The notes: a model not told the origin generated them from the sequence alone. A DNA stretch of 64,000 bases from Paenibacillus timonensis (GCF_009725205.1 NZ_WNZY01000018.1:1-64000); one strand, 5' to 3'; numbered from the stretch's first letter, positions 1 through 9,221 are shown. Program-made: numbers and translations.

Positions 1-16
1 AAGACAACAAAGTAAG

Positions 17-56
17 ATCGTCGGCCAGGAATAACCTCTCCTGGCTGACGATTTTT
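17..56 (+). terminator. Rho-independent terminator of an upstream gene
   Basis: A 13-base stem (17-29 with 40-52, one G-T pair) is followed by a run of T. It probably ends a gene lying to the left of the window; no coding end is visible here. Confidence 0.75.
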
Positions 57-83
57 CAAAAAACGAGGGTTTTTAAATGGAAA

Positions 84-124
84 GCTGTCCCTTAGAGTAG
101 TTTTTCAACTACTTTTGGGACAGC
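84..124 (-). terminator. Terminator of the downstream-facing membrane protein gene
   Basis: The arms GCTGTCCC (84-91) and GGGACAGC (117-124) enclose a second stem of AGTAG type. It lies just past the stop of the minus-strand gene ending at 138. The T tract on the minus strand is interrupted, so efficiency is uncertain. Confidence 0.6.
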
Positions 125-137
125 CCCTTTTGCTCGC

Positions 138-623
138 TTAATGGGACATCCCGGCCATGCCGCCGACGATTTCCGGATTGACCATCCCGAAGATCATGGC
201 GATGTGGGCGGCGATGAGGAATCCGCTGACGAGGACAAAGTGCAGCTTCAGCTTCTCGTCCTCGGAACGTTTGCGGCCAATGACGCCAAGTTCTAGCAGC
301 GCCAGCGGCAGCAGGAAGAAAGCCCCGCTCAGGTAGAACCCGACAGCCACGACGTCCACCCAGGTGTGCCATTCGCCGTTAACGGTCAAAGGAATGAACG
401 CCGTAGGGAACAAATAGAGGAAAATGCCGGTAAAATAAAGCCCTGCCAAGATACTGCAGATTTTATTGAAGGTGTTGAGGCCGCCCTGCCGCCCCCGGTT
501 AAACAAGATGATAAATTCGGTGACGGTGATCGTCTCTGCAAAGATAACGGGGATCGCCATGAATAAAATCAAGTTCCACGGCTGGTTATCCGCCAGCAAA
601 GACATGTAGTGCGTCATGCTCAT
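138..623 (-). CDS. Four-to-five-pass membrane protein of unknown function
   Basis: The 161-residue product is mostly hydrophobic, with membrane segments near residues 15-38, 55-75, 88-112 and 128-150, and a polar loop rich in charged residues near 113-127. The start ATG has a GGAGG ribosome site nine bases upstream. It resembles a conserved uncharacterised membrane protein family of paenibacilli (I believe the one listed as DUF6803, but I cannot check the number). The short tail after the last helix ends Met-Ser-His. It stands alone, divergent from the glycosyltransferase gene, so context gives no function. Confidence 0.7.
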   Translation of the reverse strand: MSMTHYMSLLADNQPWNLILFMAIPVIFAETITVTEFIILFNRGRQGGLNTFNKICSILAGLYFTGIFLYLFPTAFIPLTVNGEWHTWVDVVAVGFYLSGAFFLLPLALLELGVIGRKRSEDEKLKLHFVLVSGFLIAAHIAMIFGMVNPEIVGGMAGMSH

Positions 624-860
624 GTTTCGTTTCCTCCAAGTAGGTTATTTATTTCACGACCAATTCTACAGAGCAATTGTGTGGAAAGTATGGAGAACCC
701 GTGTGGATTTTATTGCCCGGATTCGTTGAAAAATCTGGGAATGTCGACTACACTATCGATAGTCTCTCATACTTTTTCGGACATCAACGCTATTACGGAC
801 ATAGAATACTCATATACGTGATTTCACTTTATTTCCGGCAAGCGGAGAGGTGGGGCAGCG

Positions 861-1955
861 ATGGGATTTTGGATCGTATTGGCAATCGGATGGATTGCGG
901 GAGTTATTCTGTTTCGAAAAATCGTGCTTCGCGAACGGGAGGAATCGTATCGCGGCACGGAAAAGGTATCGGTCATCATCCCGGCGCGGAACGAAGCGGG
1001 GAATTTGCCGCAGCTGCTGGGTTCGCTGCAAAAGCAAACCTATCCGCCATATGAAATCATCGTGGTGGACGATTTTTCCGAAGATGGAACTTATGACATT
1101 GCCGCGGATTACGGGGCAAAGGTGTTCCGCAACGAGGCATTGCCCCCCGGCTGGACGGGGAAAACTTGGGCGGTATGGAACGGATACCGGCAATCGACCG
1201 GCGAGGTGATCGCCTTCCTCGATGCCGACATCCGCTTGGCCCCCCGGGCGCTCGAATCGCTGCTGCAGGCGCGGGCCGAAGCCGGAGGCGTCATTTCCGC
1301 AGTGCCGTTTCATGTCACGGAGAAGTTTTACGAACGCCTGGCGTTGATTACCAACGTCCTGGGCGTATTTGCCTTTACGTCGCCGTTTGAGCTAAACAGC
1401 CCGCATAAAGGGCTATACGGCTCCTGCATCGTGACGACGCGCCGCGATTACGAGGCGATCCAGGGGCATGACAGCATCCGTTCGGAACTGCTGGACGATT
1501 TGAACCTCGGCGCCAAATTCCGGGCGGCGGGGCTCCGCGTAACCAATTTTCTCGGCGGCGGCCTCGTCTCCTTCCGCATGTATCCGAACGGGATTCGCAG
1601 CGAGCTGGAGGGGTTCGGCAAAGGCGCGGTGCTGAGCACCGCCAAGCTTCGGCCGGCCACCACGCTACTGGTGGCCGCGTGGCTGATCGGGCTGATCGCT
1701 TCCGAAGGCGCGTTGTTCCTTTGGAATACGTCATGGGCCTATCCGCTGCTGTTCGGGTATTTGCTGTATGCGGCGCAGCTTTATTTTCTGGTGCGTTATG
1801 TAGGGAAGTTCGGCGTGTTCATGCCTCTGCTTCACGTGTTGTCTACGCTCTTCTTTCTGGTGGTGCTGCTCTACTCGGCCTATCAGGTGGCGTTTCGCGG
1901 ATCGGTCACCTGGAAAGGCCGGGATGTGCAGGTAGGAAGCAGGGGAGATCGATGA
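861..1955 (+). CDS. Membrane-bound family 2 glycosyltransferase
   Basis: The product is a GT2-type transferase of 364 residues. An N-terminal membrane helix (about 3-19) is followed by the nucleotide-sugar binding start VSVIIPARNE, then DDFSEDGT, and the metal-binding DADIRL (DxD) near residue 120. Three or four membrane helices lie in the last 100 residues. The arrangement resembles CrtQ-like glycosyltransferases, which transfer a sugar to a lipid carrier or carotenoid acid. The stop codon overlaps the start of the PlsY-like gene (ATGA), so the two are translationally coupled and probably act on the same lipid. The acceptor cannot be told from the sequence. Confidence 0.8.
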   Translation: MGFWIVLAIGWIAGVILFRKIVLREREESYRGTEKVSVIIPARNEAGNLPQLLGSLQKQTYPPYEIIVVDDFSEDGTYDIAADYGAKVFRNEALPPGWTGKTWAVWNGYRQSTGEVIAFLDADIRLAPRALESLLQARAEAGGVISAVPFHVTEKFYERLALITNVLGVFAFTSPFELNSPHKGLYGSCIVTTRRDYEAIQGHDSIRSELLDDLNLGAKFRAAGLRVTNFLGGGLVSFRMYPNGIRSELEGFGKGAVLSTAKLRPATTLLVAAWLIGLIASEGALFLWNTSWAYPLLFGYLLYAAQLYFLVRYVGKFGVFMPLLHVLSTLFFLVVLLYSAYQVAFRGSVTWKGRDVQVGSRGDR

Positions 1956-2593
1956 TTCTATGGCTGGCTGTGGCTGAGTTCCTATGCGGGGCGTTGATGT
2001 TTTCCTATTGGCTGGGCAAGGCGGCGCGGAAAGACTTGAAGCACGTTGGGGACGGCAACCCTGGGGCATTCAACTTATGGCGGGCCGCCGGTTACCGCTG
2101 GGGTTTGGCAGGAATTCTGCTGGACTTCTTGAAGGGGTATGTACCTCTGGCGTTTCTGGTGGAATCGGGAATGCTGGGGCTGGATTATGGGATGACCATC
2201 GTCGCCGCCGCGCCGATTCTGGGCCACGCCTTTTCCCCGTTCCTCAAATTCAAGGGAGGTAAGGCGATCGCGGTGACTTTCGGCGTTTGGAGCGCGCTAA
2301 CCCGATTCGAGGCGGCGCTGGTCTACGCGGTCATTCTGGCGGTGTTGCTCGCGGCTTTTTCCTTCTATAAAAAGGGCAAATATGCGTCACGGGAAGCCGA
2401 CGGGCTCCAGGTTGTGGCGGGGATGGCGTTATTATCGATCTATCTCTTGGCTGCGGGCTACTCTCTAGCCATTTGGGGCGTATGGCTGGTGAACCTGTTG
2501 GTGATGGCTTACGCCAATCGGCAATCGATTCGGTCCTTCCTAACCGGAAAAGGCGGAGATCTCCCTCGTTCCGGTGATGGGGTAACGTTGTGA
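1952..2593 (+). CDS. PlsY-like glycerol-3-phosphate acyltransferase paralogue
   Basis: The start is placed at the ATG overlapping the previous stop, giving 213 residues. PlsY hallmarks are visible: GDGNPGAFNLWR (canonical GSGNxGATNxxR) near residue 30 and GHAFSPFLKFKGGKAIA near residue 88. There are about five to six membrane helices. PlsY transfers an acyl group from acyl phosphate to glycerol 3-phosphate. The coupling to a glycosyltransferase and the departures from consensus (F for T, A for G after the GGK) suggest a specialised paralogue rather than the housekeeping enzyme. This is inference. Confidence 0.75.
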   Translation: MILWLAVAEFLCGALMFSYWLGKAARKDLKHVGDGNPGAFNLWRAAGYRWGLAGILLDFLKGYVPLAFLVESGMLGLDYGMTIVAAAPILGHAFSPFLKFKGGKAIAVTFGVWSALTRFEAALVYAVILAVLLAAFSFYKKGKYASREADGLQVVAGMALLSIYLLAAGYSLAIWGVWLVNLLVMAYANRQSIRSFLTGKGGDLPRSGDGVTL

Positions 2594-2743
2594 TCGGTGC
2601 GGTTATCGAAGTTCCTTAAATACTTCGGAAGTATAGTTCTTATTACCCTGATTTTTTAGAGAAAAAATAACTTTTATGAAAATTTATATGATATTTTTTT
2701 CGCGCTAAAGACTCAATTGTATGAAGGCTTCTTCATCATGAAC

Positions 2744-2789
2744 ATTCCTTGTCCGATACTTATGTTCATCTGGGGCTCGGGCAAGGAAT
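2744..2789 (+). other. Long hairpin upstream of the DUF805 gene
   Basis: ATTCCTTGTCCGA (2744-2756) pairs with TCGGGCAAGGAAT (2777-2789), leaving about 20 bases of loop. No T run follows, so it is not a plain terminator. It ends 27 bases before the start of the next gene and could be a 5' leader structure. Confidence 0.45.
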
Positions 2790-2816
2790 CATAGGAAGAA
2801 GAGGGTGGCAAGTGAA

Positions 2817-3176
2817 ATGCAATGGTATTTGAAAGTGCTGAAAAATTATGTAGGGTTTCAAGGAAGAGCAAGACGTAAAGAATATTGGATGTTCGTACTG
2901 TTTAATATAATCGCAGCGTTTGTTCTAGGCTTCATCGGGGGGCTCATTAATCAATCCTTCGGCCTGATTCTAGGATACGTCTACGGCTTGGCCGTTCTAT
3001 TGCCTTCGCTCGCGGTTGCTGTTCGCCGGCTGCACGATACGGGTAGAAGCGGTTGGATGCTTTTACTGAGCTTGATTCCGCTTGTAGGTTCGATTATCGT
3101 GCTCGTATTCTTATGCATGGATAGCGAAGTGTCCGATAACCGATACGGATCCAATCAGAAAAGCATCGCAGCATAG
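2817..3176 (+). CDS. DUF805 family small membrane protein
   Basis: The protein has 119 residues from ATG 2817, preceded by GAGGGTGG at a spacing of 8; a GTG at 2805 would add four residues. The family signature is clear: WYLKVLKNYVGF at the start, GRARRKEYW near residue 20, and RLHDTGRSGW near residue 72, with about four membrane segments. DUF805 proteins are widespread inner-membrane proteins whose role is unknown. It appears monocistronic. Confidence 0.85.
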   Translation: MQWYLKVLKNYVGFQGRARRKEYWMFVLFNIIAAFVLGFIGGLINQSFGLILGYVYGLAVLLPSLAVAVRRLHDTGRSGWMLLLSLIPLVGSIIVLVFLCMDSEVSDNRYGSNQKSIAA

Positions 3177-3335
3177 TACATAACGAGTAGTTTTTTATCG
3201 ACATTGTTCCGAGCCCCAGAACGCTGTACTATATCTTTATTCTAGACCACAATTTCATTAAAATTCCATATCAAGTATATTGATCCAATTATTAGACATA
3301 CTATAAACAACTTGATACGGAAGGAGCAAAGCTGT

Positions 3336-3509
3336 ATGGATGCTACTCTAGGAGCGGATGAAGTTGTCCGCCGAATCAAAAGGTTGCAGAGTGATGGGGT
3401 TTCGCTAAGCAAAAAGCAGGTCAAGCAAAACGATCCGGAGTTAATGCGCAACGCTTTGTTTTATTTTCCCAGCTGGGAACATGCCGTAAAGAACGCCGAA
3501 GTTTTATAA
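3336..3509 (+). CDS. Small protein made of a single FPSW-type helical repeat
   Basis: The start ATG 3336 has GGAAGGAG nine bases upstream, giving 57 residues. Almost the whole protein fits one copy of a repeat with the pattern I-x(2)-L-x(3)-G-x-L ... A-x(3)-F-x-S-W-x(2)-A. That repeat usually occurs in tandem in DNA-associated proteins, including some homing-endonuclease-like ones. Here it occurs alone, so it may be a tiny DNA-binding or adaptor protein. A terminator follows, so it is an independent gene. Confidence 0.6.
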   Translation: MDATLGADEVVRRIKRLQSDGVSLSKKQVKQNDPELMRNALFYFPSWEHAVKNAEVL

Positions 3510-3522
3510 GGAACACCCTATA

Positions 3523-3577
3523 AACCAATTTGGGTTGGCCAAGAGAAGGCCATCGACCCAGATTGGTTATTTTTTTG
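3523..3577 (+). terminator. Rho-independent terminator
   Basis: The arms AACCAATT and GATTGGTT, with further pairing towards the loop, are followed by eight T. It separates the small repeat protein gene from the kinase gene. Confidence 0.85.
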
Positions 3578-3662
3578 CTGTTTATTTTCCGGACAAGGGC
3601 CGATATGATGGATATGTGGTTTAGTGTAAGCGATTAAAAAGATGAGGAAGCCTGGCGATCCG

Positions 3663-5378
3663 ATGAAAAAATACATTCCTTTCACTTACAAAATGTTGAT
3701 TCCCTACTTGCTGCTTGTGCTGTTGACGGACGCCATCATCGGCTACGTATCGTACACGATGCTGATCCAGTCCCGGACGGAGATGGCCGAGACGAACATC
3801 CGTACCGGCATGGAGCAGGCTCGGAACAACATCCGTTACCAGATGGACGAAATCCAGCGGATGTCGGACACTTTATTCAGCGATTTGGCCTTTCAGCGAG
3901 CGCTGCAGGCGAAAGGCGAACCCTATGACATTTATCTGGTGATGCTCGACGAGATTGTTCCGGAAATCACCGCTCCACTTAAGTTGTTTGGGAACGATAT
4001 CCGGCTGATGCTCTATACGCTGAACAGCGAGCTCAACATTGTGTCGGGCGATAATTTGGAAGAGCCGATCAAGGACAGCGATTATTACATCTTGCCGTTT
4101 GAGGATATCAAAGACAGCGCCTGGTATAAAGAGTTCAAGGATTCCGAACGAGACAACATTTGGTTACAGATCGATACCGATCAGCGGCTCGGGAATATCT
4201 CCCATATCCGCCGGCTGGTTTCGTACAGCGGTAACATGACCGTGATCGGTTACGTTCGCATCACCGCTTCCCTAGATGACTTATTTGGCGACTTCTCTAC
4301 CTTCCCCGTCGAGCAGGGGATCACCGTGCGATTGATTGATGTAGCCTCGGACGGCGCCCTGCTCTACCAACGGGGCAACGCCGAAGTGGGGGCCCCGCAT
4401 GACGACTATTTAAGCCTGCACGAACCGATTCCAGGATCTGATTTTGTCATTGAAGCGCTGGTTCCCAAAGCGTACCTGACCAAAGATGCCGGCAGGCTGC
4501 AGCGCGTAATTTTTACCGTATGCGGGATCAGCTTCATCGGTATGGCGTTTATCGGGTATATTGTGGCCCGGTTGTCCGGCCGGAAGATGAAGCGGATTGT
4601 TTGGCTCGTCCGCTCGTTTCAGGAAGGCAATTTTCAGAAGCGGATTCGCTTCTCGGGGAATGACGAATTCGTGCATATCGCCGACGCGTTTAACGTCATG
4701 GCCGCCAATATCCAGGGGCTGATCAACAGCGTGTACGTGCAGGGAATCCAGAAGAAACAAGCCGAGTTGGAGGCGCTTCAGGCTCAAATCAATCCGCATT
4801 TTCTGTATAATACGTTGTCGACGATTAGCAGTCTAGCTAATCTAGGCGAAACGGCTAAAGTGACGGACATGGTTCAGGGCCTATCGCGGTTTTACCGGCT
4901 GACCTTGAATCAAGGAAACGTGTTTACGCCGCTGGAGAATGAATTGATGCAGGTGGAGACTTATCTGGATATCCAGCGGGTGAAATACGCCGGCGCTTTT
5001 TCCGTCTACATGGATGTGGATCCGGAGCTGCTGCAGGTGCAGGTGATGAAGTTAATCCTGCAGCCGTTCGTGGAAAATACGTTTAAACACGCCTGGTTTG
5101 GCGAATCCATCGCGATCGTCATTACGGGGAAACGGCAAGGCGATAACCTGGAGTTGAAAGTGATCGACAACGGGATAGGGATGAAACCGGAAACGGCGCA
5201 GCGACTGTTAATCGGTCCAAGTCAATCCGGCGGATACGGGGTGAAGAACGTCAACGAACGGATCAAACTCCGCTACGGCGACAAGTACGGGATCCGTATC
5301 GCCAGCATCTACGGCGGCGGGACGACAGTTCAAATCGTTCTTCCGGCGAACCCCGAGGAGCTTCCATCCATGGAATAG
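3663..5378 (+). CDS. YesM-type sensor histidine kinase
   Basis: The product has 571 residues from ATG 3663, chosen because GAGGAAG lies upstream; an in-frame ATG at 3642 has no ribosome site. The order is: membrane helix (about 10-32), large extracytoplasmic sensor (about 35-280), second helix (about 282-305), HAMP linker, a His_kinase domain with the phosphorylated His379 in INPHFLYNTL, and a HATPase domain with DNGIGM and GGYGVKNV. YesM kinases sense extracellular sugars and phosphorylate a YesN-type AraC regulator. That partner is the next gene, and a galactan transporter and enzymes follow, so galactan-derived oligosaccharides are the likely signal. Confidence 0.9.
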   Translation: MKKYIPFTYKMLIPYLLLVLLTDAIIGYVSYTMLIQSRTEMAETNIRTGMEQARNNIRYQMDEIQRMSDTLFSDLAFQRALQAKGEPYDIYLVMLDEIVPEITAPLKLFGNDIRLMLYTLNSELNIVSGDNLEEPIKDSDYYILPFEDIKDSAWYKEFKDSERDNIWLQIDTDQRLGNISHIRRLVSYSGNMTVIGYVRITASLDDLFGDFSTFPVEQGITVRLIDVASDGALLYQRGNAEVGAPHDDYLSLHEPIPGSDFVIEALVPKAYLTKDAGRLQRVIFTVCGISFIGMAFIGYIVARLSGRKMKRIVWLVRSFQEGNFQKRIRFSGNDEFVHIADAFNVMAANIQGLINSVYVQGIQKKQAELEALQAQINPHFLYNTLSTISSLANLGETAKVTDMVQGLSRFYRLTLNQGNVFTPLENELMQVETYLDIQRVKYAGAFSVYMDVDPELLQVQVMKLILQPFVENTFKHAWFGESIAIVITGKRQGDNLELKVIDNGIGMKPETAQRLLIGPSQSGGYGVKNVNERIKLRYGDKYGIRIASIYGGGTTVQIVLPANPEELPSME

Positions 5379-5514
5379 CTTTGGGGAATCGAGCGATTCC
5401 AGACAGGAAATCGGTGAATTTGTATCGTTTTTCATTGCAAACCGCTATGTTCAGGGCAAAGAACGACAAGTATGCTCGAGTTAAGGAGCAAAAATACCAG
5501 AAGGAATGACGGCC

Positions 5515-7089
5515 ATGAATATCAACGTATTACTTGTCGACGACGAGGCAGTCGACCTCGAGTGGCTGCGCCGCAGGGTACTGAGCAGCGGATTGAACCT
5601 GCAGGTCGCTGCAACGGCCAATAACGGCTTTAATGCGCTCAAGGCGATGGAGCGGGAGCGGATCGATTTGATTCTGTCCGATATCCGCATGCCGATTATG
5701 TCGGGAATCGAGTTCGCCCGTAAAGCCAAGGAGATTCACCCGGGGGTCAAAATTTTATTTATCAGCGGCCACGAGGATTTTGAATATGCCAAAGAGGCGA
5801 TCAAGATCAGCGCATCGGGGTATTTGCTAAAACCCGTAGAAGATCAGGAGCTCTACAAAATGCTTGGCGAGCTGTGCGACGCGATCGAAGCTGAACGGGA
5901 TCAAGACCGAACGTTTACGGAGGCGCTTACACTCGTGAATGAGGAATTGCTTCTCCGCTGGTTGAATGAGATTTCTCCGGAGCAGGTGGAGGGCCATATT
6001 CGTGGATTTCTGCAGAACCTTTTCCAAAACGGTACGGCGGCGGCTCTCGTGGAAATCGACGATCTGGAGTGGAAGACCGGCGATATGCCGGAGGAGGAAC
6101 GGCGCAAGCAAATTCAGAAGGTTATGGCGTTCATCCAGCATTATACCAAGGAAATCAAGCTGGGCACGTTTATCGTCAGTCAACCGACACGGTTTGTCCT
6201 GCTCGCTTCCGTTCCGGAAACGGCGTTTCTGGAACTGCTGGAGGAGTTGATCCGGGCGATTCGGGGGATTTCCCCGTTCTCCGTGACGGTTGGGGTCGGA
6301 GGTTTCGCATGGGACGAAGAGGGACTGCGGGCTTCCTATCGACAGGCACAAGCGGCGCTCAGCGCCAAATGGCTGGTCGGCAAGGACCGGCTAATCCGCG
6401 AAAGCCGCGTGCACCCGGGCGAAAGCCGCTTTGCCGGGGCTCGGACAGACGAGATCCTTGAACGGATGCTGAAGGCGATTTTGCAATATGACCTTGTCAC
6501 GATCGACGACTGCTTGCTGGAGCTGTTCTACCAAGGTTCCCCGTTGGCCCAGAAGAACGATGTGTACGATTTGATCATCCGGATCACGACTCAACTGCAT
6601 GCCGATCTGCGCGAAATTAATGAGAATCTGTATGAGCTCTTGAAATGGGATTCGCACCAGCCGGTGCTGCTGTTCCAGTTCGAGACAATCCATGATATTA
6701 CGTCCTGGCTGCGGAAGCGGTTCTTCGAATTGTCCGAGCTGTTGTACGTGAAGAAGCAGAAGCAAAAACGCAAGTTGATCCAGGAGATCATGGTGTATGT
6801 CGAAAACAATCTCGAGCAAAAAATGACGCTGAAGGATGTCGCAGCCCATTTCGATTTCACACCTAACTATCTGGGATACTTGTTTAAGGAAGAAACGGGC
6901 CGTCATTTCACCGACTACCTGAACGAGCTCAAAACGAAACGCGTCTGCGAACTGCTGACCGATCCGACGCTGAAAATCTACGAAATCGCCGAGCGGATGG
7001 GCTACAAGAACATCATTTACTTTAACCGGCAGTTTAAGCAGGCGACCGGGATGACGCCCGGGGAGTACCGGAAAACGAACAAAATATAA
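5515..7089 (+). CDS. YesN-type response regulator with AraC DNA-binding domain
   Basis: The protein has 524 residues. ATG 5515 is preferred over 5506 because AAGGA at 5501-5505 sits nine bases before it. The receiver domain has LLVDDE and the phosphoacceptor Asp in LILSDIRMP (about residue 55), plus Lys in GYLLKPV. A long middle domain (about 130-400) precedes an AraC double helix-turn-helix at the C-terminus, ending MTPGEYRK. It should activate the following operon when phosphorylated by the preceding kinase. The 136-base gap between the two genes has a small GGAATC/GATTCC hairpin at 5385-5400. Confidence 0.9.
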   Translation: MNINVLLVDDEAVDLEWLRRRVLSSGLNLQVAATANNGFNALKAMERERIDLILSDIRMPIMSGIEFARKAKEIHPGVKILFISGHEDFEYAKEAIKISASGYLLKPVEDQELYKMLGELCDAIEAERDQDRTFTEALTLVNEELLLRWLNEISPEQVEGHIRGFLQNLFQNGTAAALVEIDDLEWKTGDMPEEERRKQIQKVMAFIQHYTKEIKLGTFIVSQPTRFVLLASVPETAFLELLEELIRAIRGISPFSVTVGVGGFAWDEEGLRASYRQAQAALSAKWLVGKDRLIRESRVHPGESRFAGARTDEILERMLKAILQYDLVTIDDCLLELFYQGSPLAQKNDVYDLIIRITTQLHADLREINENLYELLKWDSHQPVLLFQFETIHDITSWLRKRFFELSELLYVKKQKQKRKLIQEIMVYVENNLEQKMTLKDVAAHFDFTPNYLGYLFKEETGRHFTDYLNELKTKRVCELLTDPTLKIYEIAERMGYKNIIYFNRQFKQATGMTPGEYRKTNKI

Positions 7090-7110
7090 ACGGGTTTAAT
7101 AAACTTCACC

Positions 7111-7156
7111 GACCTTGCCCTCACCGGTATTTTTGCGGAGGCAGGTCTTTTCTATT
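7111..7156 (+). terminator. Terminator after the response regulator gene
   Basis: An imperfect stem GACCTTGCC (7111-7119) with GAGGCAGGTC (7138-7147) is followed by a T-rich stretch. It separates regulator transcription from the transporter operon. Confidence 0.6.
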
Positions 7157-7216
7157 TTCGGCAAACTTCGTCATCGTGGAATTTGTATTAGTTTTTGTTG
7201 TTTCGCTGAATCCCGG

Positions 7217-7239
7217 TCGAAAGCGCTCTCCACTATACT
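7217..7239 (+). promoter_or_regulatory. cre-like box and candidate -10 before the galactan transporter
   Basis: GAAAGCGCTCTCC resembles a CcpA cre box with two mismatches to WTGNAANCGNWNNCW. TATACT (7234-7239) could be the -10. No good -35 lies at the right distance, which fits a promoter needing the AraC activator. Confidence 0.45.
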
Positions 7240-7276
7240 GAAGAATATAGAGACAACCAAGAGGGGAGTTCGAAAC

Positions 7277-8197
7277 ATGAAGCAAAGCGGATTTTGGAAC
7301 GACGTAAAGAAATATAAAGTTCTGCTGCTCATGCTGACGCCGGCCGTCCTGTTCTTCCTGCTATTTGCCTATGTGCCGATGGCGGGGATCGTCCTGGCAT
7401 TCAAACAGTACAACTACACGGGCGGGGTGTTCGGAAGCCCGTGGAACGGGCTCGATAACTTCCGGTTTTTCTTCGATTCCGGAGATGCTTGGCGGGTAAC
7501 TCGCAACACGGCTTTATACAATATCGCCTTTATTGTGGTCAACAATGGGGTTCAAATTTTTGCGGCGATCCTGCTGTTCGAGGTGGCCGGCAAATGGTTC
7601 CGCAAAATTACGCAAACGGTGATGTTCTTGCCTTACTTCATCTCCTGGGTTGTCGTTGGCGCGATCGCTTATAACTTGTTTAACTTCGATTACGGTACGA
7701 TAAATGTCCTCCTGAATGCGATCGGGCTGGAGTCGATCGACATTTACAATACGGCCGCTTATTGGCCGGTCATTCTCGTCGTGGTATCGGCGTGGAAAAC
7801 GCTGGGCTACGGGACGATCATGTACCTGGCAGCCATCACCAGCATTGATACCGAGATGTATGAAGCCGCCGAAATCGACGGCGCCAATGTCTTCCAACGG
7901 ATTCGCAAAATCACGATTCCGAACCTCTATCCGACGGTCATCATTTTAGTGCTGCTGGCGATCGGGAATATTTTCCGCGGGGATTTCGGAATGTTCTATA
8001 ACATGGTTGGCAACAACGGCTTATTGTTCTCCTCGACCGATGTCATCGACACCTTCGTGTTTCGAATGCTCACGACCTCGAACGAGATCGGGATGTCCGC
8101 CGCGGCGGGATTTTACCAGTCCATTCTGGGATTCGCGACCATTATGCTCGCGAACTATGCCGTACGCAAATACGACAAGGACCGCGCTTTGTTCTAG
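7277..8197 (+). CDS. Sugar ABC transporter permease, LplB type
   Basis: The start is ATG 7277, with GAGGGGAG eight bases upstream, giving 306 residues; the frame is open further upstream but has no ribosome site. It has six membrane helices and the permease loop EAAEIDGANVFQRIRKITIP, which docks the ATPase. This is the LplB/YtcP class that imports oligosaccharides (CUT1 family). No ATPase gene is in the operon, so a shared MsmX-type ATPase is expected. The neighbouring enzymes suggest galacto-oligosaccharides as the substrate. Confidence 0.9.
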   Translation: MKQSGFWNDVKKYKVLLLMLTPAVLFFLLFAYVPMAGIVLAFKQYNYTGGVFGSPWNGLDNFRFFFDSGDAWRVTRNTALYNIAFIVVNNGVQIFAAILLFEVAGKWFRKITQTVMFLPYFISWVVVGAIAYNLFNFDYGTINVLLNAIGLESIDIYNTAAYWPVILVVVSAWKTLGYGTIMYLAAITSIDTEMYEAAEIDGANVFQRIRKITIPNLYPTVIILVLLAIGNIFRGDFGMFYNMVGNNGLLFSSTDVIDTFVFRMLTTSNEIGMSAAAGFYQSILGFATIMLANYAVRKYDKDRALF

Positions 8198-8257
8198 GTG
8201 TGGAAGAGCAACCGGATGAGTCATCAACACGATTAAAACGAGTGGAGGTTAACGCTT

Positions 8258-9193
8258 ATGAGCACGATGGTACCAAACTTGCAACCGGCCGCTAAGCCGG
8301 AGGCCCGTAAACGCAAATCGATGGACCGACTGCTGCTGCAGATTATCGGATATATTGCACTCACTTTGCTGGCAGTTTTCTGTCTCTTTCCTTTCATCTT
8401 GGTCATTTCCTCTTCCCTGACGGAGGAGAGCAAAATCATCGAGAATGGGTTCCAGCTCATCCCAACTGCGTTCTCGCTGGAAGCTTACGGCATCCTGTTC
8501 AAGTATCCGCAGGAAATGCTGAAGGCGTACGGCATCACGATTTCCGTCACCCTGCTGGGTACGCTGTTCGGGTTGTTCCTCACCTCGATGACAGCTTATG
8601 TGCTGGCACGCAAGGATTTTAAATGGCGCAGCCACTTCTCGTTCTTCTTCTTCTTCACCACGCTGTTCAGTGGTGGGCTCGTGCCGTGGTACCTGCTGAT
8701 TGTCAATTATCTCGATCTGAAGGATACGCTGATCGTGCTGATTCTGCCGATGCTGATGAACGTCTTCTACATTATCGTGATGAAATCGTTCATGAGCAGT
8801 ATCCCGGAGGCGATCATCGAGTCGGCCAAAATCGACGGAGCGGGCGATTTCTCGATCTTCCTGCGGTTTGTAATTCCGCTGTCGAAGCCGGCGCTGGCCA
8901 CCATTGGGTTGTTTATTGCCCTAGGCTACTGGAACGACTGGTATAATGCGCTCTTGTTTATCTCCAAATCCGACCTGATGCCGCTGCAGTACTACCTGTA
9001 CCGCTTGCTGGGCAACATGGATGGGATGCGCAAGGCCATGATGGCGGCGGGAGCTGTCGTCTCGTCGGATATCCCGACAGAGAGCCTGAAGATGGCTATG
9101 ACGATCGTGGCGACTGGCCCGATCATGATTGTGTATCCGTTCATCCAACGTTACTTCGTACAAGGCTTAACGATTGGTGCTGTGAAAGGATGA
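8258..9193 (+). CDS. Sugar ABC transporter permease, LplC/YtcP type
   Basis: The product has 311 residues, with a cytoplasmic N-terminus of about 28 residues, six membrane helices and the EAA-type loop ESAKIDGAGDFSIFLRFVIP. It ends in GLTIGAVKG, the usual end of LplC-type permeases. It forms the heteromeric channel with the preceding permease, 60 bases upstream. The solute-binding protein follows after an unusual 220-base intergenic element. Confidence 0.9.
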   Translation: MSTMVPNLQPAAKPEARKRKSMDRLLLQIIGYIALTLLAVFCLFPFILVISSSLTEESKIIENGFQLIPTAFSLEAYGILFKYPQEMLKAYGITISVTLLGTLFGLFLTSMTAYVLARKDFKWRSHFSFFFFFTTLFSGGLVPWYLLIVNYLDLKDTLIVLILPMLMNVFYIIVMKSFMSSIPEAIIESAKIDGAGDFSIFLRFVIPLSKPALATIGLFIALGYWNDWYNALLFISKSDLMPLQYYLYRLLGNMDGMRKAMMAAGAVVSSDIPTESLKMAMTIVATGPIMIVYPFIQRYFVQGLTIGAVKG

Positions 9194-9221
9194 CCTCGGG
9201 GTAAACCCGGTTATCACATAA

